A DNA stretch of 23,753 nt from Gemmatimonadota bacterium (GCA_023554435.1 JAMJQV010000306.1:1-23753), one strand, 5' to 3'. Shown: positions 1-8,659, counted from the first letter of the stretch. Notes: a model not told the origin generated them from the letters alone. A program made the numbers and translations.

Positions 1-146
1 AGGTACTTCGGATTCGCCAGTCCGAGGAACTCGTGCGTGTCGATTCGCTCGCGTCGCGCGAACGAATCCTGGTAGCGGCGGCCCGCTTCGGTTTGCGGCC
101 CGCCACGGACGACCAGGTAGTCCACCTTCCGGACGTCGGTCCCTGA
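1..146 (+). CDS. ftsL: Cell division protein FtsL, C-terminal fragment
   Basis: Only the last 48 codons are in the window; the frame starts at base 3 and stops at TGA 144-146. The visible protein has a coiled-coil-like stretch with the pattern LVRVDSLASRERI, followed by AARFGLRPAT and a short hydrophobic end. This matches the FtsL/DivIC C-terminal region, where a leucine-rich coil is followed by an arginine-isoleucine pair and a 'lGl.p' turn. FtsL is a bitopic protein that forms the FtsQLB complex and activates FtsW-FtsI. The position immediately before ftsI, 20 bases away, is the classic dcw place for ftsL and is the strongest support. The membrane segment and start lie upstream of the window. 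Confidence 0.75.
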   Translation, partial: VLRIRQSEELVRVDSLASRERILVAAARFGLRPATDDQVVHLPDVGP

Positions 147-166
147 GGGCGGGGAAGGACAAGGGC

Positions 167-2116
167 ATGGCAACGAAAAAGTCTCGCAAGATCGCGAAGA
201 AGACGCACGGCCGGCGGACTCAACTGTTCGCGGCCGGGCTGGCGGTACTTGCTACGGCGTTCGTCAGTCGAGCCGCCCAGCTCCAGATTGTGCAGGGCGG
301 CAGGTGGCAGGAGCAGGTCCAGAGCCAGACGACCGAGACGGTCCCGTTGCCCGCGACCAGGGGAGCGATCTTCGATCGCAACGGCAAGGCCCTGGCCCTC
401 TCGCGCCAGGAGTACCGGGCCTTCTTCGCGCCGGCCCAATCCGAGGACATCCGGCGCGACGTGCAGGCCATTGCGGCGATGCTCGACCTCTCCCGATCCC
501 AGGTCCGTCGGCTCACGAGCCGGTCCACGGGCTGGATACCGATAGGGCAGGTCGGGATCGGCGAGCGTGACGCCCTGTCGCGTGGTGTGGGACCCGCCGT
601 GGAGTTCGAGCCGGTTCTCACTCGCGTCTACCCCGAGGGCGATCTCGCACGGGCACTTCTCGGCGGTGTGACTACGGAGGGTCATGGCCGGTCCGGACTC
701 GAGCTCGTCCTGGACACGCTGTTGAGTGGCACCGCAGGCGAGCTCCTCGGGAGACGCGATGCGCGCGGCGAGTTGTACCCCATTCTCACGAGTCCGGAGA
801 AGCCCGCGCGACCTGGCAGGGACGTCTACCTGACGATCGACGCGGATCTGCAAGCGATCGCCGAGGCGGCGTTGGAGACGGCGCTGGAGCAGACGGGGTC
901 CTCGGGGGGCGATGTCCTCATGGCCGACCCCAGGACCGGTGAACTCCTGGCCGTAGCCTCTCGTCGCGAGGGCATCTCGGGCACGGTCCCGGCCTTTACA
1001 TCTCCCTATGAGCCGGGCTCCACCGTCAAGCCGTTTCTCCTCGCCACCCTGCTCGAGGAGGACCTGGCACGACTCGACGAGACGGTGTACGCCGAGAACG
1101 GCGAATACCGGACCGCGCATCGCGTGATCACCGACGTACATCCGCATGACACGATCACGGTGGCCGAGGTGATCCAGTATTCGAGCAATATCGGGGCGGC
1201 GAAGCTCTCGCAGCGCATCGAGCCGGGGGTGCAGTATCGCTATCTGCGGGACTTCGGATTCGGGACCCCGACGGGAATCGATCTTCCCGGCGAGTCTTCG
1301 GGACTCCTGCGCCGACCGGATCGGTGGTCGGCCCTCAGCCCGGCGTCACTGGCCATCGGCTACGAGATGCTTACGACATCTCTCCAGCTGGTCATGGCGT
1401 ACGGAGCTCTCGCCAACGGCGGCACTCTGCTCGAGCCGGCCCTGGTTCGGAAGGTCGATGCGGGAGATGGAGCCGGTTGGCGCTTCGAGAAGCGGCCGAT
1501 TCGACAGGTCATCGCTGATGGCACGGCAGCGCGGGTGTCGAGCGTTCTGGATGCCACGGTAGGCGAGGACGGGACGGGAAGCGAGGCCTCTCTAGCCACC
1601 CTGGAGATCGCCGGCAAGACAGGCACCGCCCGGATCGCCTCTGGCGGAGGGTACGGTGATCGACGCTACGCCGCCTCATTCGTCGGATACACGCCCGTGG
1701 ACGATCCCCAACTGGTGATCATGGCGAAGCTCGAGGATCCGCAGGGAGCCGTGTACGGCGGTCTGACGGCGGCGCCGGTTTCCCGTGCCGTCGTGCAGGC
1801 CATTCTGGCCACTCGCGGTCGGGGACTGATCGAGACGGGGGCAGGCGCCCACAGCAGGGCCCGCCTCGAGTGGAATGAGGGCGAAGCGACGCCATCGCCC
1901 TTCCAGTTTGCCGCCGCCCGGGATCTTCCCCAATCGGCTGCAACGGAGCGGAACCAGGTACTGCCAGACATGAAGGGACTCGAAACGAGGGTTGCCGCTG
2001 CCCGCCTCCACGAGCTGGGCCTGCGGGTCGAGCTGCAGGGGTCCGGCCGTGTGACCCGGCAGGAGCCGGCGGCAGGTACGCGTGTCGTTCGCGGCGCGAC
2101 AATCCTCCTTCGCTGA
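167..2116 (+). CDS. ftsI: FtsI, septal peptidoglycan transpeptidase (PBP) with C-terminal PASTA domain
   Basis: Class B penicillin-binding protein that crosslinks septal peptidoglycan, working with the glycosyltransferase FtsW. The 649-residue protein has a basic N-terminus, one membrane segment at about 20-38, and a dimerisation/pedestal domain beginning at the TRGAIFDRNG motif near 64-73. The transpeptidase domain carries SxxK with nucleophile Ser285 (STVK 285-288), SSN at 339-341 and KTGT at 484-487, so all catalytic motifs are intact. Residues of about 597-649 form one PASTA domain (VLPDMKGL, then QEPAAGT). This tail is typical of SpoVD/PBP2x-type proteins rather than Proteobacterial FtsI. 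The ATG start is supported by GGGGAAGGA at 151-159. It follows ftsL by 20 bases. Confidence 0.96.
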   Translation: MATKKSRKIAKKTHGRRTQLFAAGLAVLATAFVSRAAQLQIVQGGRWQEQVQSQTTETVPLPATRGAIFDRNGKALALSRQEYRAFFAPAQSEDIRRDVQAIAAMLDLSRSQVRRLTSRSTGWIPIGQVGIGERDALSRGVGPAVEFEPVLTRVYPEGDLARALLGGVTTEGHGRSGLELVLDTLLSGTAGELLGRRDARGELYPILTSPEKPARPGRDVYLTIDADLQAIAEAALETALEQTGSSGGDVLMADPRTGELLAVASRREGISGTVPAFTSPYEPGSTVKPFLLATLLEEDLARLDETVYAENGEYRTAHRVITDVHPHDTITVAEVIQYSSNIGAAKLSQRIEPGVQYRYLRDFGFGTPTGIDLPGESSGLLRRPDRWSALSPASLAIGYEMLTTSLQLVMAYGALANGGTLLEPALVRKVDAGDGAGWRFEKRPIRQVIADGTAARVSSVLDATVGEDGTGSEASLATLEIAGKTGTARIASGGGYGDRRYAASFVGYTPVDDPQLVIMAKLEDPQGAVYGGLTAAPVSRAVVQAILATRGRGLIETGAGAHSRARLEWNEGEATPSPFQFAAARDLPQSAATERNQVLPDMKGLETRVAAARLHELGLRVELQGSGRVTRQEPAAGTRVVRGATILLR

Positions 2117-2186
2117 CGTGTACGGAGCACCCTCGGCGAGTGTCGCCGAACGCAGTGGCAACAGGAACGCGGAAACGAAACCGGGT

Positions 2187-3647
2187 GTGATACAGAGACA
2201 GGAGCTCGAAAGCAGACTGCAGGCACGCGGGCTGGCCCCGCGGTGGGAGGGAAGCCCGCCGCCCGGTTTCGCGGGCGTTGTCACGGACTCCCGGGAGGTG
2301 CAGCCCGGAGTCCTTTTCTGCGCACTGCGCGGCACGGAGTTCGACGGACACCAGTTCGTCGCACGGGCCGCGGCCGCGGGGGCGGCCGCGGCCCTTGTCG
2401 AAGAGATTCAGGTAGACGCGGGCGTTGCCCAGCTGGTTGTATCCGATTCGCGTGCCGCGACGGCGCACGCGGCCTCGCTCCTGCACGGTGACCCGGCGGC
2501 CGGACTGGCGCTTGTCGGTGTGACGGGAACGAACGGGAAGACGACAACCTCCCTGATCACCCGCCACATCCTGGCCGGCGAGGCTCCGTCGGCTGCGGTC
2601 GGCACTCTCGGGTGGTTCGACTCGGCCGGTACGCGACACTCGGGACGGCTCACCACGCCGGACCCGCTCGATCTCATGGCGACGCTACGGGAACTCGCTG
2701 ACCATGGCACCCGGTTCGTCACCATGGAAGTCTCCTCGCACGCGCTCGATCAGCGACGCGTGGCGGGGCTGAACTTCGACGCGGCCGCCTTCACCAATCT
2801 CACGCACGAGCACCTGGACTATCACCCGGATCTGGGGTCATACCGGGCCGCCAAGCTCCGCCTGGCCGAACAGGTGAGGCCCGGGGGCATGTGCGCCGTG
2901 AACGCCGACGACCCGGCCTGGGCGGGAGAGGACTTCGCCGGCCGTCGAGTCGTGCGATACGGACTCGGGGCTTCGGCGGACGTCCGTGCGCAACAAGTGC
3001 GGCACACGGCGGAGGGCAGCGAATGGCACCTGGAAACGCCAGGGGGGAGCTGGCCCGTCCGCCTGCCGCTCCTGGGCGAGTTCAACGTCCACAACGCCCT
3101 GGCTGCCGCGGCCGTGGGCCTCGAGTTGGGCATGGACGGGGGACAGGTGGCCGACCGGCTGTCCACGGCCCCGCAGGTCCCCGGCCGCATGGAAGTGTTG
3201 GCGAAGAGCCCAACGCTCGTCCTCCGCGACTACATGCACACACCCGATGCCTACACACGGGTTCTCGAAACCCTGGCCGGGTTGACCGAGGGGAACCTGT
3301 ATATCGTGTTCGGATGCGGAGGCGACAGGGACCGGGCCAAGCGCCCCGTCATGGGACAGATCGCCGCCCACCACACGACGCTCGCGGTCATCACCACCGA
3401 CAATCCGAGGACCGAGGATCCGACCGACATCTGCGCCGACGTCGTGAGCGGTATGCCGGCGGGATCCTACCGGGTGATCCTCGATCGAGAGGAGGCGATC
3501 GACTTCACGCTTCGTGAGGCCGGGTCCGGTGATGTCGTAGTGCTGGCCGGGAAAGGACACGAGACGTACCAGGATATAGCCGGTCAGCGCATTCCCTTCG
3601 ACGAGGCGGCGATCGTGCGAGCCCGTACGATGGGAGAGCCAGCTTGA
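2187..3647 (+). CDS. murE: MurE, UDP-MurNAc-L-Ala-D-Glu:meso-diaminopimelate ligase
   Basis: Cytoplasmic Mur ligase that adds the third stem-peptide residue. With a GTG start at 2187 it has 486 residues. The N-terminal UDP-substrate domain shows VVTDSREV. The ATP loop GTNGKTTT lies near 114-121, followed by the MEVSSHALDQ and NLTHEHLDYH segments typical of MurE. The C-terminal domain has DNPR at 405-408, the motif linked to meso-diaminopimelate rather than lysine, and AGKGHETYQ near the end. The conserved DYAH motif reads DYMH (348-351). The frame stays open upstream to ATG 2082 inside ftsI. I prefer 2187 because it places TDSR at the usual distance from the N-terminus, but GTG 2118 and ATG 2082 remain possible. 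Confidence 0.93.
   Translation: MIQRQELESRLQARGLAPRWEGSPPPGFAGVVTDSREVQPGVLFCALRGTEFDGHQFVARAAAAGAAAALVEEIQVDAGVAQLVVSDSRAATAHAASLLHGDPAAGLALVGVTGTNGKTTTSLITRHILAGEAPSAAVGTLGWFDSAGTRHSGRLTTPDPLDLMATLRELADHGTRFVTMEVSSHALDQRRVAGLNFDAAAFTNLTHEHLDYHPDLGSYRAAKLRLAEQVRPGGMCAVNADDPAWAGEDFAGRRVVRYGLGASADVRAQQVRHTAEGSEWHLETPGGSWPVRLPLLGEFNVHNALAAAAVGLELGMDGGQVADRLSTAPQVPGRMEVLAKSPTLVLRDYMHTPDAYTRVLETLAGLTEGNLYIVFGCGGDRDRAKRPVMGQIAAHHTTLAVITTDNPRTEDPTDICADVVSGMPAGSYRVILDREEAIDFTLREAGSGDVVVLAGKGHETYQDIAGQRIPFDEAAIVRARTMGEPA
2365..2394. repeat. Perfect 13-bp GC inverted repeat inside murE
   Basis: Bases 2365-2377 and 2382-2394 are exact reverse complements made only of G and C, separated by a GGGG loop. 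RNA from this stretch could form a very stable hairpin about 180 bases after the preferred murE start. No T-run follows, so it is not an intrinsic terminator. It encodes an alanine-rich helix of the MurE N-terminal domain, so the palindrome may be a by-product of repeated GCC/GCG alanine codons. Confidence 0.7.
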
Positions 3648-5005
3648 TGGCTGCCCGGTTTACGGCCTCGGAGGTGTGTCAGGTCCTCGGCCTGCCAGCG
3701 GGCGAACGGGGCCGTGACTTCTCGTCGATATCGACCGATACACGCGATCTTCAGCCTGGCGCCCTCTTCGTCGCCCTTCGCGGCGACCGTTTCGACGGAG
3801 CCGAGTTCATCGACCTGGCCGAGCGCCTTGGAGCGGCGGGGGCGGTGGTGTCAGCGGGTTCGGATCACGCGGAGGTCGGCTTCCCGGTGTTCACCGTTCC
3901 CGATACCACTGCCGCGCTCGGTGACCTGGCCCGCCACCACAGGCGACGGTGCGGTGCGCGCGTGGTGGGGGTGACCGGCTCATCGGGCAAGACTACGGTC
4001 AAGGAGATGCTGGCTCACGCGGTGGGGTCGGAGAGGCGGGTCCATGCTACCCGGGGCAACCTCAACAACCAGGTGGGACTCCCCCTGTCCATCCTGGCTG
4101 CCGAACAGGACGCTGACGTGTGGGTGCTCGAACTGGGAACGAGCGAGCCCGGCGAGATCGAGCGCCTGACGTCGATAGCCGAGCCCGACGATGCGGTGAT
4201 CACCACCGTGGGACCGGCACACCTGGAGGGCCTGGGTGACGTCGCGGGGGTCCTGGAGGAAAAGCTGGACCTGTTTCGAGGCGCTTCGGATTCCGGTTGC
4301 GCCGTGGTGGGCGAACTGCCCGAGGAGCTTCCGAAGCGGGCCCGCGAGGTGCGAGGCGATGTCGTCACGGCCGGCCTTGGATCCGGCAGTGACTTCCGTC
4401 CGTCGGAGTGGTCGGTCAGCCCCGAGCAGGCCTGTTTCACGCTCGCCGGTGTGGACTACTCGGTACCCGTGGGCGGCGAGCACCACCTGCGAGATGCGCT
4501 TATCGCGGCTGCTGCAGCCACGGGTCTCGGCGTGAGTCCGGCGGGGGTGGCCAGGGGACTGGCCGAGTACCGCCCCGTCGGCCTTCGTGGGGCGCTGATC
4601 CAGGTGGACCACCTCACCGTGGTGGCCGATTGCTACAACGCGAACCCCGAGTCGTTTGCGGCCGCGATCCGCTATTGCTCGGACGCATTCCCCGGGCGGC
4701 GGCTGGCTGCCGTGGTCGGGAGCATGCTCGAGCTTGGAGAGGCCGAGTCGGCGGCGCACGCGGAGGTTGCGGCGGACCTGGTTCGCGCCGGCTTCACGTT
4801 CGTCCTGGCGCTCGGGGCCTTCCAGCCGGCCTTTCGGACCCTGTCCCTTCCCAGGGGTGTGCGAGTGCTGAACCCCGCGACCGTACAGGATGCCGCCGAC
4901 GATCTGGCCGGGGAGCTGAAGGGTGATGAGGTGCTGCTCGTGAAGGCCTCCCGCGGGATGAGGCTCGAGGGAGTGATCGACTCGCTGACCGGGGGGGATG
5001 CCTGA
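3647..5005 (+). CDS. murF: MurF, UDP-MurNAc-tripeptide:D-Ala-D-Ala ligase
   Basis: Cytoplasmic ligase that adds D-Ala-D-Ala to complete the UDP-MurNAc-pentapeptide. The 452-residue protein has the N-terminal STDTRDLQPGALFVAL segment, the ATP loop GVTGSSGKTT at 108-117, TRGNLNNQVGLP at 135-146 and ELGTSEPGEI. The lysine of EEKLDLF (about 206) is at the carbamylated position of Mur ligases. The C-terminal part shows DCYNANP (about 328-334) and VVGSMLELG, both characteristic of MurF. The ATG at 3647 shares its first base with the murE stop, and GGGAGAG at 3632-3638 is a well-placed ribosome site. An in-frame TTG one codon earlier is less likely. Confidence 0.96.
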   Translation: MAARFTASEVCQVLGLPAGERGRDFSSISTDTRDLQPGALFVALRGDRFDGAEFIDLAERLGAAGAVVSAGSDHAEVGFPVFTVPDTTAALGDLARHHRRRCGARVVGVTGSSGKTTVKEMLAHAVGSERRVHATRGNLNNQVGLPLSILAAEQDADVWVLELGTSEPGEIERLTSIAEPDDAVITTVGPAHLEGLGDVAGVLEEKLDLFRGASDSGCAVVGELPEELPKRAREVRGDVVTAGLGSGSDFRPSEWSVSPEQACFTLAGVDYSVPVGGEHHLRDALIAAAAATGLGVSPAGVARGLAEYRPVGLRGALIQVDHLTVVADCYNANPESFAAAIRYCSDAFPGRRLAAVVGSMLELGEAESAAHAEVAADLVRAGFTFVLALGAFQPAFRTLSLPRGVRVLNPATVQDAADDLAGELKGDEVLLVKASRGMRLEGVIDSLTGGDA

Positions 5006-6111
5006 TGCTCTACGAGCTCCTTTTCCCGTTGGCCGACCGGCACATCATCTTCAACGTGTTTCAGTACATCTCGTTTCGCGCGGCCGGAGCGATGGTCACG
5101 GCGCTCCTGGTGTCGTTCGTCGTGGGACCCGTGGTGATCCGGCGTCTCGAGAGGGGACGAGTAGGGCAGATCATCCGCGTCGAAGGTCCGAAGTCGCACC
5201 GCAAGAAGGCCGGAACGCCCACGATGGGTGGCGTGATCATGCTGATCGCCATCGTCATTTCGACCCTGCTGTGGGCGAGGGTCGCCGATCCCTACGTCAC
5301 CATCGCGCTGGTCATGACCCTTCTGATGGGTGCGATCGGCTTCTGGGATGACTACCTGAAGGTCGTGCGCCACGAGTCTCGCGGTCTGATCGCGCGCCAG
5401 AAGTTCTTCTGGCAGATGGTCGCCGGCCTGGCTCTCGGTCTGTTGCTGCTCTTCCAGCCGCTCTCTCCCGACGATGTGACGCACCGGCTGGTTCCATTCC
5501 TGAAGACCGTGCACCTGGCCTTCATCCCGTTCGTGTTCCCGGTGTTCGTGGCTCTCGTGCTCGCGGGAAGCGCAAACGCGGTGAACCTCGCGGACGGACT
5601 GGATGGTCTGGCTGCCGGAATGAGTGCCATCGCCGCCCTGGCCTTTGCCGTATTCGCCTACGTCATGGGTCGTGTCGACACCTCGTTCTATCTCGGCCTC
5701 CCGTATCTGCCGGGAGCCGGAGAACTCACCGTGTTCACTGTCGCAGTCGCCGGATCGGCCATCGGGTTCCTTTGGTTCAACGCACCCCCGGCCATGGTCT
5801 TCATGGGCGACACCGGATCTCTGGCCCTGGGTGGGGCGATCGGGACCGTGGCCGTGCTCCTCAAGTCTGAGCTTCTGCTGTTCATCGTCGGCGGGATGTT
5901 CGTTCTGGAGGTGCTGTCGGTGATGATCCAGACGTCCGTCTTCCGGTACACTCGGGTCCGGACCGGTACCGGCCGACGGGTGTTCCGGATGGCACCGTTA
6001 CACCACCATTTCGAGCAACTGGGTTGGCCCGAGACGCGGGTCGTGATCCGCTTCTACATTATCGCGATCATCTTCGCTCTCACGGGTCTGGCGACCATGA
6101 AGGTGCGGTGA
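5005..6111 (+). CDS. mraY: MraY, phospho-MurNAc-pentapeptide translocase
   Basis: Integral membrane enzyme that moves phospho-MurNAc-pentapeptide from UDP to undecaprenyl phosphate, forming lipid I. The 368-residue product is mostly hydrophobic, with about ten membrane segments. Family signatures are all present: SHRKKAGTPTMGG at 64-76, the paired aspartates of FWDDYLK (115-116), NAVNLADGLDGLAAG at 191-205, FMGDTGS at 266-272 and PLHHHFE at 331-337. The start ATG shares one base with the murF stop, and a G-run at 4991-4998 lies upstream. Its substrate comes from the neighbouring murE and murF products, and its product goes to MurG, encoded three genes later. Confidence 0.97.
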   Translation: MLYELLFPLADRHIIFNVFQYISFRAAGAMVTALLVSFVVGPVVIRRLERGRVGQIIRVEGPKSHRKKAGTPTMGGVIMLIAIVISTLLWARVADPYVTIALVMTLLMGAIGFWDDYLKVVRHESRGLIARQKFFWQMVAGLALGLLLLFQPLSPDDVTHRLVPFLKTVHLAFIPFVFPVFVALVLAGSANAVNLADGLDGLAAGMSAIAALAFAVFAYVMGRVDTSFYLGLPYLPGAGELTVFTVAVAGSAIGFLWFNAPPAMVFMGDTGSLALGGAIGTVAVLLKSELLLFIVGGMFVLEVLSVMIQTSVFRYTRVRTGTGRRVFRMAPLHHHFEQLGWPETRVVIRFYIIAIIFALTGLATMKVR

Positions 6112-6113
6112 CG

Positions 6114-7511
6114 ATGAGACCTGGGGGAGCTCGGGTGCCCGCCTTCCCGGCCGGGTCAGTAGTGGCCGTCCTCGGCCTCGGCGTGTCTGGAGAAGCGGCG
6201 GCCCGTCTGGCAGCAGCGAACGGCGGCATCGTCTATGCCAGTGACGTTTCTGCGGGGCCGGTACCGACCGCGGCCGCAGAGCGGCTGGCGTCCGAGGGGA
6301 TCGACGCGGAAGCCGGCGGACACGACATGCAGCGCGTCCTGTCAGCGGACCTGGTCGTCGTGAGTCCCGGCATCGGGCCGACCTCCGAGGTCAGGCGTCG
6401 GGTGAGCGAGGCAGGCATCCGCACGATCGCGGAGGTCGAACTCGGCTGGCGAGACCTCGAGAGCCGGGTGATCGCGATCACCGGCACGAACGGCAAGACG
6501 ACGACGACCGGTCTTGCCGCGCATGTGCTGGAGGCCGGCGGGCTCAAGGCGATCGCGGCAGGGAATATCGGGCTCGCCCTGTCAGAGATCGCCGTGCAGA
6601 GCCCCCAGCCGGACTGGGTGGCGCTGGAGCTGTCCAGTTTTCAGCTGGCGGACCAGGAGACGATAGCCCCCGACGTCGGGGTACTGCTCAACCTGTCTCC
6701 CGACCACCTGGACCGGTATCGGGACGTCGAGAGCTACTACGCCGACAAGCGGCGCCTCTTCGATTCGGCGTCCGACGCTTCAAAGTGGGTCCTGAACGCC
6801 GACGATCCCGCCTGTACCGATCTTGCGAGCGGAGTAGCCGGAGACCGGTTTCACTTCTCGCTGCGCGGACCGGTGGAGCGGGGGGCGTGGGCAGGACCCG
6901 ACGGAGTCCTGAGGTGCCGGCTCGACGCCGAGGTGGAGTGGATGCCCGCCTCCGACCTTCGCCTGCTCGGGCCTCACAACGTGGCCAACGCCCTCGCGGC
7001 CGGCCTCGCGTGTGCCGTGGCGGGTGTAGCGCCCGAAGCGATCGCCGCCGGACTCCGTTCATTCGAGGCTCTGCCGCACCGCCTGCAGCCAATCGGCGAG
7101 AGGGACGGTGTGCTCTGGGTGAACGACTCCAAGGCCACGAACGTCTCCGCCACCGCGGTGGGTCTCAGGTCGTTCGATCGGCCCGTGGTCCTCATTCTCG
7201 GCGGAAGGCACAAGGGCGAGCCTTACTCGAGTCTCTCGGCCGCCCTGCGACACAGGGCTCGCGCCGTCGTGGCATACGGCGAAGCCGCTCCGCGCATCGT
7301 TTCCGATCTGCGGGGTAGCGTGGATTCCCTGTCGGTGGAGAGCGGGATCGACGCAGTAGTGGGGGCCGCCGCCGAACTCGCCCGACCCGGCGATGTGGTG
7401 CTCCTTTCACCGGCCTGCAGCAGCTACGACATGTTCCCGAACTACCGGGAGCGCGGACGCGCGTTCGAAACCGCGTTTCGGGCGCTGCCGGTGGCGGGAG
7501 GCGTCTCGTGA
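6114..7511 (+). CDS. murD: MurD, UDP-MurNAc-L-alanine:D-glutamate ligase
   Basis: Cytoplasmic Mur ligase that adds D-glutamate as the second stem residue. With ATG 6114 the protein has 465 residues. It opens with a Rossmann-like VLGLGVSGEAAARLA, then the ATP loop GTNGKTTT at 124-131 and LELSSFQL at 171-178, a MurD signature. NDSKATN lies at 337-343, GGRHKG at 363-368, and LLSPACSSYDMFPNYRERG is the usual C-terminal motif. The frame is open back to 6024 inside mraY, but that extension would not fit the family. The chosen ATG starts two bases after the mraY stop, with AAGGTG at 6100-6105 as a plausible ribosome site. Confidence 0.96.
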   Translation: MRPGGARVPAFPAGSVVAVLGLGVSGEAAARLAAANGGIVYASDVSAGPVPTAAAERLASEGIDAEAGGHDMQRVLSADLVVVSPGIGPTSEVRRRVSEAGIRTIAEVELGWRDLESRVIAITGTNGKTTTTGLAAHVLEAGGLKAIAAGNIGLALSEIAVQSPQPDWVALELSSFQLADQETIAPDVGVLLNLSPDHLDRYRDVESYYADKRRLFDSASDASKWVLNADDPACTDLASGVAGDRFHFSLRGPVERGAWAGPDGVLRCRLDAEVEWMPASDLRLLGPHNVANALAAGLACAVAGVAPEAIAAGLRSFEALPHRLQPIGERDGVLWVNDSKATNVSATAVGLRSFDRPVVLILGGRHKGEPYSSLSAALRHRARAVVAYGEAAPRIVSDLRGSVDSLSVESGIDAVVGAAAELARPGDVVLLSPACSSYDMFPNYRERGRAFETAFRALPVAGGVS

Positions 7512-8656
7512 GCGCTTCCACCCTCCTGCGCGCGTTGCCGATGAGGCCGGCGAGTTCCCGTGCCTCCGTGGCTGGGCGCGCCTTGCTGGCGGTGACGCTG
7601 TCGCTGGTCGCGTTCGGACTGCTTTCGGTGTACAGCGCCAGCTCGTACGTGGCCCAGGTACAGGGATTGGAGGACAGCCACTACCTGTTCCAGCAGGTGA
7701 GTCGCGCCGGTGTCGGGCTCGTGATACTGGCCGTGGCCAGCGTCGTGAACTACCGGCTCTACCAGAGACTCGCGTGGCCTCTCCTGGGGCTCACGGTGCT
7801 CCTGCTGATTCCGATGATCCTTCCGGGCACGGAGGCGATTGCTCCGCGCATCAACGGCGCCCGGCGCTGGCTCGACATCGGGGTCACGGTGCAACCATCG
7901 GAACTGGCCAAGATCACCGTTGTCCTGTGGACAGCCGCGGTGGCGGTCAAGAAGCAGGACCGCCTGCAGAGCTTCCGATACGGACTTCTCCCCTTCCTCC
8001 TGGTGGTCGGCCTGGTGTGCCTCCTGGTGCTCCTGGAGCCTCACTTCTCGGCCACGGTGATGATCGCGGCCGTCGCAGCGACCGTTCTGTTCGCGGCGGG
8101 AGCCCGGTTTGGTCACTTCGCGATGTTGGGCGCCGCGGCCCTGCCGGTGCTGTGGATGCAGGTCGCGGGAAGCGGCTACCGGATGGCCCGGGTCACGGCC
8201 TTCATGAACCCTGACTCGACGGCGGCCGCCGGTGGCTATCAGCTGAAGCAGTCCCTGATGGCGGTTGGATCAGGCGGGTTGTTCGGCGTCGGCTTCGGGC
8301 GTAGCAGTCTCAAGATGTCGTACCTGCCGGAGCCCCAGAACGACTTCATCTTCTCGATCATCGCCGAGGAGTGGGGGTTCGTCGGAGCGGCCGCGGTGAT
8401 CCTGCTGTTCCTCGTGTGGGCCCTCCTCGGCCTGCGAGTCGCCCGCGCGGCCCCGGACCTGTACGGGCGCCTGGTGGCCGTGGGAATCACGGCCCTCGTC
8501 GCTTTCGCCGCGTTCGGTCACATCGGCGTGGCGCTCGGACTTCTGCCCACCACGGGGATCAACCTTCCGTTCATATCGGCGGGCGGAACGAACCTGATTC
8601 TGATGCTCGGCATGACGGGAATCCTCCTCAACGTCTCGAAAGGAGGGAGAGCCTGA
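7508..8656 (+). CDS. ftsW: FtsW, septal SEDS peptidoglycan glycosyltransferase
   Basis: Polytopic SEDS protein that polymerises lipid II at the septum as the partner of FtsI. The 382-residue product has about ten hydrophobic segments after a short basic N-terminus. Motifs seen are SVYSASS near 40-46, NGARRWLDIG at 116-125, QPSELAK at 129-135 and PEPQNDFIFSIIAEEWG at 274-290, where Asp279 matches the catalytic aspartate of the family. The loop LPFISAGGTN at 353-362 replaces the usual SYGGS-type sequence. The GTG start overlaps the murD stop by four bases and follows GGGAGG at 7496-7501. RodA is the alternative, but the dcw location between murD and murG favours FtsW. Confidence 0.94.
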   Translation: MSASTLLRALPMRPASSRASVAGRALLAVTLSLVAFGLLSVYSASSYVAQVQGLEDSHYLFQQVSRAGVGLVILAVASVVNYRLYQRLAWPLLGLTVLLLIPMILPGTEAIAPRINGARRWLDIGVTVQPSELAKITVVLWTAAVAVKKQDRLQSFRYGLLPFLLVVGLVCLLVLLEPHFSATVMIAAVAATVLFAAGARFGHFAMLGAAALPVLWMQVAGSGYRMARVTAFMNPDSTAAAGGYQLKQSLMAVGSGGLFGVGFGRSSLKMSYLPEPQNDFIFSIIAEEWGFVGAAAVILLFLVWALLGLRVARAAPDLYGRLVAVGITALVAFAAFGHIGVALGLLPTTGINLPFISAGGTNLILMLGMTGILLNVSKGGRA

Positions 8657-8659
8657 ACC

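Noticed and set aside
1666..2639. Long minus-strand open frames opposite ftsI and murE, and similar ones elsewhere (for example 15628-16851, 18163-19647 and 20339-21604)
   Set aside because: They lie antisense to strongly recognised genes, contain no recognisable domains, and are expected where high GC removes stop codons.
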